11,292 bases of DNA from DASQGA01 sp035535315. Lineage in GTDB: Bacteria > Actinomycetota > Thermoleophilia > Gaiellales > Gaiellaceae. The stretch lies in contig DATLQD010000093.1 of assembly GCA_035535315.1 (NCBI GenBank), positions 1 to 11,292 on the forward strand. Direction: 5' to 3'. A program made the translations under genes and the position numbers. Below are positions 5,769-11,292 of this stretch, one piece after another (position 1 is the first letter of the stretch; each line of letters begins with the position of its first letter). The notes beneath the pieces were generated by a model. That model did not search any database. It was not told the DNA's origin and was given only the letters and a program-made list of their open reading frames with translations.

Positions 5769-7631
5769 CTAAACGCCAGCGGCTTCGCGCTCGCGCTTCT
5801 TGCCCGACGTGAGCCGGGCGCGCTTCGACGCCGACAGCTCGACCTTCCGGAGGCGGATGCTCTCCGGCGTGACCTCGACGGCCTCGTCCGCACGGATGAA
5901 CTCGAGCGCCTGCTCCAGCGAGAGCGGCCTGGGCGGGATGAGACGTACGAGCTCGTCCGCGGTTGAGGAACGCATGTTCGTCAGCTTCTTCTCCTTCGTG
6001 GCGTTGACGTCGAGGTCCTCACCGCGCGCGTTCTCGCCGACCACCATGCCCTCGTAGACCTCGGCCCGCGGCGCGACGAAAAGCGAGCCACGCTCCTGGA
6101 GGCCCGCGATCGCGAAGGCGGTGACGAGGCCCCGGCGGTCGGCGACGAGGCTGCCGGTCGGGCGCGTGCCAATCTCGCCGTGCCAGGGCTCCCAGGTCTC
6201 GAAGACGTGATGCATGATCCCCGTCCCGCGCGTCTCGGTCAGGAACTCGGTGCGGAAGCCGATCAGACCGCGTGCCGCGACCAGATACTCCATGCGCGCC
6301 CAGCCCGTGCCGTGGTTGACCATGTGCTGCAGCCGTCCCTTACGGAGGGCCAGGAGCTGCGTGACGACGCCGATGTACTGCTCCGGCACGTCGATTGCGA
6401 CCCGCTCGACAGGCTCGTGCCGGCCGCCGTCGATCTCCTTCGTCAGCACCTCGGGCTTGCCGACAGTCAGCTCGAAGCCTTCGCGGCGCATGATCTCAAC
6501 GAGGACCGCGAGCGCCAGCTCGCCTCGGCCCTGCACCTCCCAGGTATCCGCGCGCGCAGTCGGATTGACCCGGAGCGAGACGTTGCCGACGAGCTCCTGG
6601 TCGAGGCGCTTTTGCAGGAGGCTCGCGGTCAGCTTGTCGCCCTCCCGGCCGGCGAGCGGGGACGTGTTGATCCCAAGCGTGATCGAGAGTGAGGGCTCGT
6701 CGACTGCGGTGACGGGGAGCGGCCGGGGGTCGTCCGGGTCGGCAATCGTCTCGCCGATCGTCACCTCTGCGAGGCCTGCGAGCGCAACGATCTCCCCCGG
6801 TCCAGCTTCCTCCGCCGGAACGCGGTCGAGCGCCTCCGTCACGAAAAGCTCGGTGATGCGATGGTTCTGGATCGTCCCGTCCGCACGACACCAGGCGACC
6901 TGCTCCCCGCGGCGAAGGGTTCCGTGCAGGACGCGGCAGAGCGCAAGACGGCCGACATAGGGCGAGGCGTCCAGGTTCGTGACGAGCGCCTGGAGCGGAT
7001 GGTCGGGATCGTAGGAGGGCGGCGGAACGGTCCCGAGAAGCGCGTCGAAAAGCGGGCCGAGGTTCGGCTCGAGCGCGTCGGGCGAGAACCCCGCGTGCCC
7101 GGCCTTCGCGTTGCAGTAGACGATCGGAAACTCGATCTGTGACTCCGCTGCGTCGAGGTCCAGGAAGAGCTCATAGACCTCGTCCACAACCTCTTGCGGG
7201 CGCGCGTCCGACCGGTCGACCTTGTTGACGACGAGGACGACCGGGAGTCGCGCCTCGAGTGCCTTCCGGAGCACGAAGCGTGTCTGCGGCAACGGCCCTT
7301 CGCTCGCATCGACGAGCAAGAGGACACCGTCGACCATCGTCAGACCGCGCTCCACCTCGCCGCCGAAGTCGGCATGACCGGGTGTGTCGACGATGTTCAC
7401 CTTCGTGTCGCCGATCGTCACGGCTGTGTTCTTGGCCAGGATCGTGATGCCCTTCTCGCGCTCGAGGTCGGTCGAGTCCATGACCCGCTCGGCCACGTCC
7501 TGGTTCGCGCGAAACGAGCCGGATTGCCAGAGCATCGCGTCGACGAGAGTCGTCTTGCCGTGGTCGACGTGCGCCACGATGGCGACGTTGCGGAGGTCGT
7601 CCCGGTGTGCGGGGAAGGCCGAGCGTGGCAT
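5769..7631 (-). CDS. typA: Ribosome-associated GTPase TypA/BipA
   Basis: Translational GTPase of the EF-G/LepA superfamily that binds the 70S ribosome and assists 50S assembly and growth under cold or stress; cytoplasmic. The 620-aa length is typical. The G domain shows G1 AHVDHGKT (20-27), G2 GITI (61-64), G3 DTPGH (82-86, with the catalytic-type His86), and G4 NKVD (136-139). Domains II, III and V follow, then the BipA-specific C-terminal region with conserved RGLIGFRTEFLTETRGTG and a late TNMRSSTADE. That last region separates it from EF-G and LepA. ATG at 7631 follows GGAGG after the helicase stop, with 9 nt between genes, so the two are co-transcribed. The C-terminus is lysine/arginine-rich (GKKREREAAGV). 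Confidence 0.97.
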   Translation of the reverse strand: MPRSAFPAHRDDLRNVAIVAHVDHGKTTLVDAMLWQSGSFRANQDVAERVMDSTDLEREKGITILAKNTAVTIGDTKVNIVDTPGHADFGGEVERGLTMVDGVLLLVDASEGPLPQTRFVLRKALEARLPVVLVVNKVDRSDARPQEVVDEVYELFLDLDAAESQIEFPIVYCNAKAGHAGFSPDALEPNLGPLFDALLGTVPPPSYDPDHPLQALVTNLDASPYVGRLALCRVLHGTLRRGEQVAWCRADGTIQNHRITELFVTEALDRVPAEEAGPGEIVALAGLAEVTIGETIADPDDPRPLPVTAVDEPSLSITLGINTSPLAGREGDKLTASLLQKRLDQELVGNVSLRVNPTARADTWEVQGRGELALAVLVEIMRREGFELTVGKPEVLTKEIDGGRHEPVERVAIDVPEQYIGVVTQLLALRKGRLQHMVNHGTGWARMEYLVAARGLIGFRTEFLTETRGTGIMHHVFETWEPWHGEIGTRPTGSLVADRRGLVTAFAIAGLQERGSLFVAPRAEVYEGMVVGENARGEDLDVNATKEKKLTNMRSSTADELVRLIPPRPLSLEQALEFIRADEAVEVTPESIRLRKVELSASKRARLTSGKKREREAAGV

Positions 7632-7643
7632 TCCCGCCTCCTA
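7632..7643 (-). promoter_or_regulatory. typA ribosome binding site overlapping helicase stop codon
   Basis: On the minus strand the helicase stop TAG is the first part of TAGGAGG, followed by CGGGA and the typA ATG. The SD therefore overlaps the upstream terminator codon, a geometry that favours re-initiation or ribosome hand-over from the helicase to typA. Confidence 0.8.
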
Positions 7644-8834
7644 GATCTTGCGACGAGGCCGGGAGGGGCCCCACTTCGAGCCGCGGCGGCGGGAGGTGTA
7701 GACACGCCTCGGCGGGGCGACCTTCATCCCAGTGCTGACGAACTGCTCGGTGTGACCGTTCATGCGGGCGACCTGGCTCACGTCCGCCTGCTGCTCCGGG
7801 AGGACGAGTGTGACCCCGATGCCGTCACGGCCGGCACGACCGGTCCGCCCGACGCGGTGGACATACGCCGTGTGCTCTTCCGGCGGGTCGTAGTTGATGA
7901 CGTGGCTGACCTCCTCGAGGTCGAGCCCGCGTGCAGCGACATCCGTCGCGATCAGCGTCGACGCCTTGCCCATCTCGAAGTTCTTGAGCGCCCGCTCCCG
8001 CTGGCCCTGCGTCTTGTCGCCGTGCATCGCGACCGCGGTCACGTTGTGTGCCTTCAGCTTCTGGACGAGCCGGTCGGCGCCGCGCTTGGTGCGAACGAAA
8101 ACGAGTGCGAGGCCCCGCTCCTCCTCGAGGAGCTTGGCGAGAGTCTGCACCTTCGTGTCCGACGTGACCGAGATGAAGCGGTGCGTGACCTCGCCCTTGT
8201 TCCCGACGGTGGCGAACTCCGCCTCGAAGCGGGCCGGGTCGTTCGTGTACATCCGCGCCAGCTCGCCGACCTTGCCGTCGAGCGTCGCGGAGAAGAACAT
8301 CGTCTGCCGTTTCCGTGGAAGCCTGGCGACGATCCGGTCGACCTGTGGCTGGAAGCCCATGTCGAGCATGCGGTCGGCCTCGTCCAGGACGAGCATCCGA
8401 ACACCCTCGAGAGACACCGCACGCCGCTCGAGCAGGTCGTTCAGCCGACCGGGCGTGGCCACGAGGACGTGTGCCGACTGCGCGCGCTTCGCCTGCGCAT
8501 GGAGCGGAACGCCACCGTAGACGGCCGCCACCTTCAGGTTCTTCGAGCGGGCGATCACCTCGATGTCCTCGGTCACCTGCGCGCAAAGCTCACGGGTCGG
8601 GACGAGGACGAGGGCGGCCGGACGCTTCGCATCCGCCTCGAGTCGCTCGACGATCGGGATTCCGAAAGCGAGCGTCTTGCCCGAGCCGGTCGGCGACTTC
8701 GCGAGGACGTCGCGCCCGGCCAGCAGATCCGGGAGCACGAGCGCCTGGATCGGGAAGGGTGCGTAGATATCGCGCTCCGCGAGCGCTTGAGCCGTGCGCG
8801 CAGACACGCCAAGCTCGTGAAAAGACTCTTGCAT
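7641..8834 (-). CDS. DEAD-box ATP-dependent RNA helicase (RhlE-like)
   Basis: ATP-dependent RNA helicase of superfamily 2 that remodels short RNA duplexes in ribosome assembly or mRNA decay; cytoplasmic. The 397-aa protein has all core motifs: Q motif with FPIQ (27-30), motif I SPTGSGKT (47-54), Ia PTREL (79-83), Ib TPGRL (127-131), II DEAD (151-154), III SAT (182-184), IV VFVRTK (245-250), V ATDVAARGLD (296-305), and VI HRVGRTGR (326-333). A short basic tail (RRVYTSRRRGSKWGPSRPRRKI) replaces the long RNA-binding extension of DeaD/CsdA, so it is close to a minimal RhlE/CshA-type helicase. ATG at 8834 is preceded by AAGAGGAG at a long 11-nt spacing. typA follows at 9 nt. The leader carries a hairpin and a tandem repeat that may control it. 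Confidence 0.95.
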   Translation of the reverse strand: MQESFHELGVSARTAQALAERDIYAPFPIQALVLPDLLAGRDVLAKSPTGSGKTLAFGIPIVERLEADAKRPAALVLVPTRELCAQVTEDIEVIARSKNLKVAAVYGGVPLHAQAKRAQSAHVLVATPGRLNDLLERRAVSLEGVRMLVLDEADRMLDMGFQPQVDRIVARLPRKRQTMFFSATLDGKVGELARMYTNDPARFEAEFATVGNKGEVTHRFISVTSDTKVQTLAKLLEEERGLALVFVRTKRGADRLVQKLKAHNVTAVAMHGDKTQGQRERALKNFEMGKASTLIATDVAARGLDLEEVSHVINYDPPEEHTAYVHRVGRTGRAGRDGIGVTLVLPEQQADVSQVARMNGHTEQFVSTGMKVAPPRRVYTSRRRGSKWGPSRPRRKI

Positions 8835-8857
8835 TTCTGATTCAACTCCTCTTGTTA

Positions 8858-8882
8858 CGGGGTCGAGATCCGATCTACCCCG
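8858..8882 (-). other. Hairpin next to helicase ribosome binding site
   Basis: An inverted repeat with outer arms cggggt (8858-8863) and accccg (8877-8882), a CG bulge, inner arms agat/atct and a 3-base loop: 10 bp in all, and stable. Its base lies 4 nt from the helicase SD, in the presumed mRNA leader. No T-run follows it on the minus strand, so it is not a terminator. Confidence 0.7.
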
Positions 8883-8903
8883 AACCGAGAAGGAACCGAG
8901 AAG
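8882..8903. repeat. 11-bp tandem duplication in helicase leader
   Basis: Two perfect adjacent copies of gaaccgagaag (8882-8892 and 8893-8903), abutting the hairpin. Eleven bp is about one DNA helical turn, so it could present two same-face protein sites. In the minus-strand transcript each copy starts with CUUCUC, which can pair with the GAGGAG of the helicase SD (one G-U). Confidence 0.85.
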
Positions 8904-9032
8904 TCAAACCTCACGAGACGGCAGATGCCATCCGTTCGTCCACCGTAGCAGCAGTATGGGCCGCCGGCGTCCCCCAGATGGTTCCTCCGTACTTCTGTGT
9001 CTATCGGCACTTTTGTCGCAAACACGACCCCG

Positions 9033-10073
9033 CTAGCGTGAGAGCGACTCGCGCTCCGTCCGGGCAGTGCGGCGTGCAAAGGCGGCGGCGAGCCCCGCAG
9101 CAGCGACCATGCAGCCAACCGCAATCAGACCGGGCATGACGTCGCGCGTCGCGGACGTGAGGCCACCTCCCAGTTGTTCGACGCGAAGGCTTGACGACAG
9201 ATACCAGAAGACGGACGGCGCGCTCCCGACCAGGATTGCGACAGCCACGACCGCCGCCCGCGCATAGAAAAGACCAGCGATCAGGCCGAAAGCCGCGATC
9301 GCGAGCGCGGGCACGAGCAGGAAGGCGAACCGGCCATCCTGGTCCGCGAGGGCGATTCCCGCGAGACTGGCGGCGATGGCAAGGGTCAGTCCCGCGCGCA
9401 CGACTCGGGCCCGGGCTCCCAATCCCGCCCGGCGGGACAGCATCGCTCCCACACAAGCCAGTGCCAACACGACTGTGAAGGGAACGAGCTCGCTCGGGTT
9501 CGAGGGAACGGAGGCCGAAGGATCTGGAAATGCCGGGCCCTCACCGAAGCGCGCGGTGCTCATCCCGACCTGCTCGCCAGCCGAGGGGTAGTGCTCCAGC
9601 ATGCGCAGGTGCGGCGAGGTCCCGGAGTTCTGCAACATGGTCAATGCGTCGAGGCCCACCATCGCGAGATTCGCGACGCCGAGCACGGTTGAGACGGCCG
9701 TCAAGCGCGCGGCGGATGCGATGGCGAGAGCTACAGCGAGCGCGGCAAACACCGGCCACCCAGGACCAGGACCGGCGGGAAGGGACCAAGCGACCCAGAG
9801 GCCGGCGAGAGCCACTGCAGCGTTAACACAGGTGAGCGGGACGGCCAGGGAGCCCAAACCTCTCCACCACCACCTTCCGCCTTCGATCAGATCGGTGCGG
9901 TTCCGCTCGGCCAGGCCTGCGCGAACGAGCGCTGCGAGCTCGCCCGCCCTCGGGAGCACGCGCTCCCCCTGCCCCTCGGCGAGCGTGGCCAGGATCTCGT
10001 CTTCCCGGGTCGCTCGATAACCGGCCGGGTAGACGCCCAGTGCGACGCGGTAGACGCGCTCCGAAACGGTCAT
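9033..10073 (-). CDS. PadR-coupled multi-pass membrane protein
   Basis: Not recognised beyond a general type. From ATG at 10073 it is 346 aa. A soluble N-terminal part (about 1-70) begins ERVYRVALGVYPAGYRATREDEILATL, a Y-R-x-LYP-x-x-R-x-E-x-E-I-L-like pattern seen at the front of many membrane proteins paired with PadR regulators. About eight hydrophobic helices follow (first near 72-96, last near 320-338), with an extracytoplasmic loop of about 50 residues after the third that is rich in Ser, Pro and Gly. No ATPase, transporter or enzymatic motif is visible. The start is chosen because ATG overlaps the padR stop (ATGA, 10070-10073), with GGGACGG upstream; a longer reading from 10112 would overlap padR by 43 nt. 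It is presumably the target of PadR regulation, and may sense or export a stress compound, but this is inference. Confidence 0.82.
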   Translation of the reverse strand: MTVSERVYRVALGVYPAGYRATREDEILATLAEGQGERVLPRAGELAALVRAGLAERNRTDLIEGGRWWWRGLGSLAVPLTCVNAAVALAGLWVAWSLPAGPGPGWPVFAALAVALAIASAARLTAVSTVLGVANLAMVGLDALTMLQNSGTSPHLRMLEHYPSAGEQVGMSTARFGEGPAFPDPSASVPSNPSELVPFTVVLALACVGAMLSRRAGLGARARVVRAGLTLAIAASLAGIALADQDGRFAFLLVPALAIAAFGLIAGLFYARAAVVAVAILVGSAPSVFWYLSSSLRVEQLGGGLTSATRDVMPGLIAVGCMVAAAGLAAAFARRTARTERESLSR

Positions 10074-10405
10074 GCCGTCCCGGCCGGCACCGTCGCCGGG
10101 CGGCCGGCGCACAGGACGACGTCGGCGGCTTGCCGCAGTTGTGTGGCCTCCGCTGCGAGCGTCGCGCCGCCCTCGGGCGTCAGACGGTAGTACCGGCGCA
10201 GGCGGCCGGAGACAACCTCTTCGTGGTCCGCGATCACGAGGCCCTGGTCGGCCAGCCGGTCGAGCGCCGCATACAGCGTCCCCGCCCGGAGCCTCAACTC
10301 GCCGTCAGCGAGGTCCTCGACGCGCTTGATGATGCCGTAGCCGTGCAGCGGACCCTCGAGCAGGGCAGCGAGGATGAAGTAGGTCGGTCGCCGGAGCGCG
10401 TTCAT
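10070..10405 (-). CDS. PadR-family winged-helix transcriptional regulator
   Basis: Short PadR-type repressor, 111 aa. The winged-helix DNA-binding domain spans about residues 5-79: RPTYFILAALLEGPLHGYGI (helix 1 and turn), then GTLYAALDRLADQGLV (recognition helix region, 42-57), then the wing with GRLRRYYRLTPEG. The short C-terminal part, about 30 residues, would give one dimerisation helix as in PadR subfamily 2. Start ATG 10405 is chosen because RPTYFILAALL is where the family begins and because a -10-like TATATT ends 7 bases upstream, fitting a leaderless mRNA. A second in-frame ATG at 10426 would place a run of non-conserved residues in front. It overlaps the downstream membrane-protein gene by ATGA and probably represses its own operon. 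The ligand is unknown. Confidence 0.9.
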   Translation of the reverse strand: MNALRRPTYFILAALLEGPLHGYGIIKRVEDLADGELRLRAGTLYAALDRLADQGLVIADHEEVVSGRLRRYYRLTPEGGATLAAEATQLRQAADVVLCAGRPATVPAGTA

Positions 10406-10441
10406 CGAGATCAATATAACGCTCATCTGTATATACCGCAA
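10406..10441 (-). promoter_or_regulatory. Putative leaderless padR promoter with GTATATAC operator
   Basis: On the minus strand, TTGCGG (10441-10436) is separated by exactly 17 bases from TATATT (10418-10413), then 7 bases to the ATG at 10405. Transcription would start at or next to the A of the start codon. The perfect 8-bp palindrome GTATATAC (10429-10436) sits at the -35/spacer junction in an AT-rich patch, where a bound repressor would block polymerase. No SD precedes the start. Confidence 0.6.
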
Positions 10442-10445
10442 ACCA

Positions 10446-10455
10446 GTCGATCGAC
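10446..10455. promoter_or_regulatory. 10-bp palindrome between divergent promoters
   Basis: Perfect palindrome GTCGATCGAC, overlapping the -35-like TCGACC of the plus-strand oxidoreductase gene and lying just upstream of the padR -35. A candidate regulator site; GC-rich genomes produce such palindromes by chance fairly often. Confidence 0.35.
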
Positions 10456-10485
10456 CTTGGAACGGGAACTCGTTAGCGTCGTGCG
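10451..10485 (+). promoter_or_regulatory. Putative leaderless promoter of the oxidoreductase gene
   Basis: TCGACC (10451-10456, four of six -35 positions), a 17-base spacer, TAGCGT (10474-10479, TANNNT form), then 6 bases to GTG at 10486. The fit to an actinobacterial leaderless promoter explains why no SD precedes the GTG. Confidence 0.5.
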
Positions 10486-10914
10486 GTGGCGGTTCTCCCA
10501 GACAGCGCGCGCGAGGTCCTCGAGTCCGACGGGCTTGCCCACCTGGTGACGCTGAACCCCGATGGGAGCCCACAGGTGACATGCGTGTGGATCGGGCTCG
10601 AGGGCGACGAGATCGTCTGCGCGCACCTGGGCCGCTTCCAGAAGGTGAAGAACATCGAGCGCGACCCACGCGTGACGCTCTCGGTGGAGGCGCCGGGCGA
10701 GAACGCGATCGGGATGAAGCACTACCTCGTCGTTCACGGGAAGGCACGAATCACCGAGGGCGGGGCCCCTGAGCTCCTGCAGAAGCTCGCGGAGACGTAC
10801 GTCGGGCCCGGTGTGAAGTTCCCGCCGATGCCTAATCCGCCGCCGGGGGTCGTCACCCGAATCACCCCGGAGCGGGTCGGCGGCATCGGACCCTGGGCTC
10901 CCAGCCCCACTTGA
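10486..10914 (+). CDS. Split-barrel F420/FMN-dependent oxidoreductase (PPOX-like)
   Basis: Member of the pyridoxamine-5'-phosphate-oxidase-like / flavin-deazaflavin oxidoreductase B superfamily, 142 aa, a typical length. The N-terminal helix and strand ESDGLAHLVTLNPDGSPQVTCVWIGLEGDEIV is characteristic, as is the cofactor-phosphate segment GRFQKVKNIERDPRVTLSV (49-67), where Lys and Asn after the arginine contact the cofactor in Rv1155-like proteins. The VHGKARI strand follows. Such proteins are small homodimers that use F420 or FMN to reduce small molecules, or bind haem breakdown products; the substrate cannot be read here. The C-terminus, with GVVTRITPERVGGIGPW, closes the fold. GTG at 10486 is taken as the start because an element suiting leaderless transcription precedes it. 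It diverges from padR and converges on gatB with a 6-nt gap. Confidence 0.9.
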   Translation: MAVLPDSAREVLESDGLAHLVTLNPDGSPQVTCVWIGLEGDEIVCAHLGRFQKVKNIERDPRVTLSVEAPGENAIGMKHYLVVHGKARITEGGAPELLQKLAETYVGPGVKFPPMPNPPPGVVTRITPERVGGIGPWAPSPT

Positions 10915-10920
10915 GCCTTC

Positions 10921-11292
10921 CTAGCGAGCGAGCTTCTCCCGCACGCGCTCGTTCACGACCTTCGCGTTCGCCTTGCCCTGCGTCTCCTTCATCACCTGGC
11001 CGACGAAGTATCCGAGCAAGCCGTCCTTGCCGGAAAGGTACTCCTCGACCTGGGGACCATTCGCGGCCAGGACTTTCTCGATCACGGGGTCGAGCTCGGA
11101 CTCGTCGGAGATGGACGTTTCCGCCAGATACGTGTCAGCCTTGAAGCCGGGATCTGCGCTTGCGGACAGAGCCTCCGTGAACGCTGCTCGCGGGATCCCT
11201 CCTCTGGCCTCAATCAGCTTGCCCAGCTCCTCGGCATTCACCGCCGCCGGATCGACTCCCGCTCCCACCAGCTGGTTCATGAGCACGTTCGC
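10921..11292 (-). CDS. gatB: Asp-tRNA(Asn)/Glu-tRNA(Gln) amidotransferase subunit B, C-terminal part
   Basis: The subunit of GatCAB that activates the misacylated tRNA by phosphorylating its glutamyl or aspartyl side chain. Only the last 123 codons are present; the frame is open at the right edge and full-length GatB is about 480 residues, so the catalytic cradle is missing. The visible part begins AN-VLMNQLVGAG, the usual entry to the YqeY-like tail domain, and continues with helices ending GLLGYFVGQVMKETQGKANAKVVNERVREKL. The G-x-x-M-K-x-T-x-G-K-A-N/D-x-K motif is the signature of the GatB C-terminus and of YqeY proteins, where it binds the tRNA D-loop. Given the left-hand continuation ANV the GatB call is favoured over a free YqeY. 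The stop TAG at 10921 lies 6 nt from the convergent oxidoreductase stop. Confidence 0.93.
   Translation of the reverse strand, partial: ANVLMNQLVGAGVDPAAVNAEELGKLIEARGGIPRAAFTEALSASADPGFKADTYLAETSISDESELDPVIEKVLAANGPQVEEYLSGKDGLLGYFVGQVMKETQGKANAKVVNERVREKLAR

Larger units (their letters stand above)
8835..9032 (-). promoter_or_regulatory. Leader/promoter region of the helicase-typA operon
   Basis: The longest non-coding gap here, between the stop of the PadR-coupled membrane protein and the helicase start. It holds the helicase SD (AAGAGGAG at 8846-8853), a hairpin, an 11-bp tandem repeat and a TTGACT (8902-8907, minus strand) that resembles a -35 box without a good -10 at normal spacing. 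I see no credible gene and no intrinsic terminator for the upstream padR operon, so read-through into the helicase is possible. Confidence 0.6.

Noticed and set aside
5735..5780. Possible terminator between greA and typA
   Set aside because: Only a gcgatcgc palindrome and a 4-bp stem around the typA stop, with no T-run.
7194..8840. 548-codon plus-strand frame opposite the helicase and the start of typA
   Set aside because: Shadow of conserved DEAD-box motifs on the minus strand; no recognisable features of its own.
8879..8907. Sigma-70 promoter using TTGACT upstream of the helicase
   Set aside because: At 16-18 bases the downstream hexamer is GC-rich (TTCGGG-like); the nearest AT-containing hexamer is at 23-24 bases, so the pair is not convincing.
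8855..9124. 89-codon minus-strand frame through the helicase leader
   Set aside because: Begins inside the membrane-protein gene, has no SD, and its sequence has no protein-like pattern. A GGAGGAACC at 8980-8988 is followed by ATC, not a start codon.
10074..10112. Longer start for the PadR-coupled membrane protein
   Set aside because: Would overlap padR by 43 nt; the ATGA junction at 10070-10073 is a typical coupled start.
10406..10747. N-terminal extension of PadR
   Set aside because: It would be a low-complexity Arg/Ser/Pro stretch antisense to the oxidoreductase gene; the PadR fold begins just after 10405.
1..11292. Mobile element, CRISPR array, toxin-antitoxin or defence system, biosynthetic cluster
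   Set aside because: No transposase, integrase, direct-repeat array, short toxin/antitoxin pair or nuclease/NTPase defence module was seen. Recognised genes are mostly housekeeping or envelope functions.

Overview
The window is GC-rich and densely coding, with tiny intergenic gaps, frequent GTG starts and start codons that lack a Shine-Dalgarno (SD) sequence. Together with a type-1 phosphoglycerate dehydrogenase, a PadR-controlled membrane protein and an F420/FMN split-barrel oxidoreductase, this points to a chromosomal segment of a high-GC actinobacterium. A deep-branching Thermoleophilia-like lineage (Gaiellales/Solirubrobacterales) is my best guess, from family resemblance and not from any search. 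I see no insertion sequence, prophage, integrase, CRISPR array, tRNA or rRNA, and no base-composition break.

Layout. (1) 1-2411, minus: a class V aminotransferase followed by serA, overlapping by 4 nt (GTGA). This is a serine-biosynthesis pair in which a glyoxylate-aminotransferase-type enzyme sits where serC might be expected. serA runs off the left edge. (2) 2419-3132, plus: an unrecognised seven-helix membrane protein whose tail overlaps, convergently, the end of the next gene. (3) 3063-5261, minus: a three-gene envelope cassette in transcription order GT2 glycosyltransferase, YdcF/DUF218 protein, lipoprotein. (4) 5276-5734, plus: greA. (5) 5769-8834, minus: a DEAD-box RNA helicase followed by typA/bipA, probably one ribosome-assembly or cold-adaptation operon. 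A structured leader carrying an 11-bp tandem repeat and a hairpin lies in front of the helicase. (6) 9033-10405, minus: padR and a multi-pass membrane protein, coupled by an ATGA overlap. (7) 10486-10914, plus: a split-barrel flavin/F420 oxidoreductase divergent from padR. The 80 bp between them can be read as two leaderless promoters flanking two short palindromes. (8) 10921-11292, minus: the C-terminal end of gatB, running off the right edge.

Most of the window is housekeeping, and I found no clear undescribed multi-gene system. The parts most worth a second look are the padR/oxidoreductase control region, the helicase leader, the PadR-coupled membrane protein of unknown function, and the aminotransferase-serA coupling. 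No stretch over 300 bases lacks a gene; the largest gap is about 198 bp (8835-9032).
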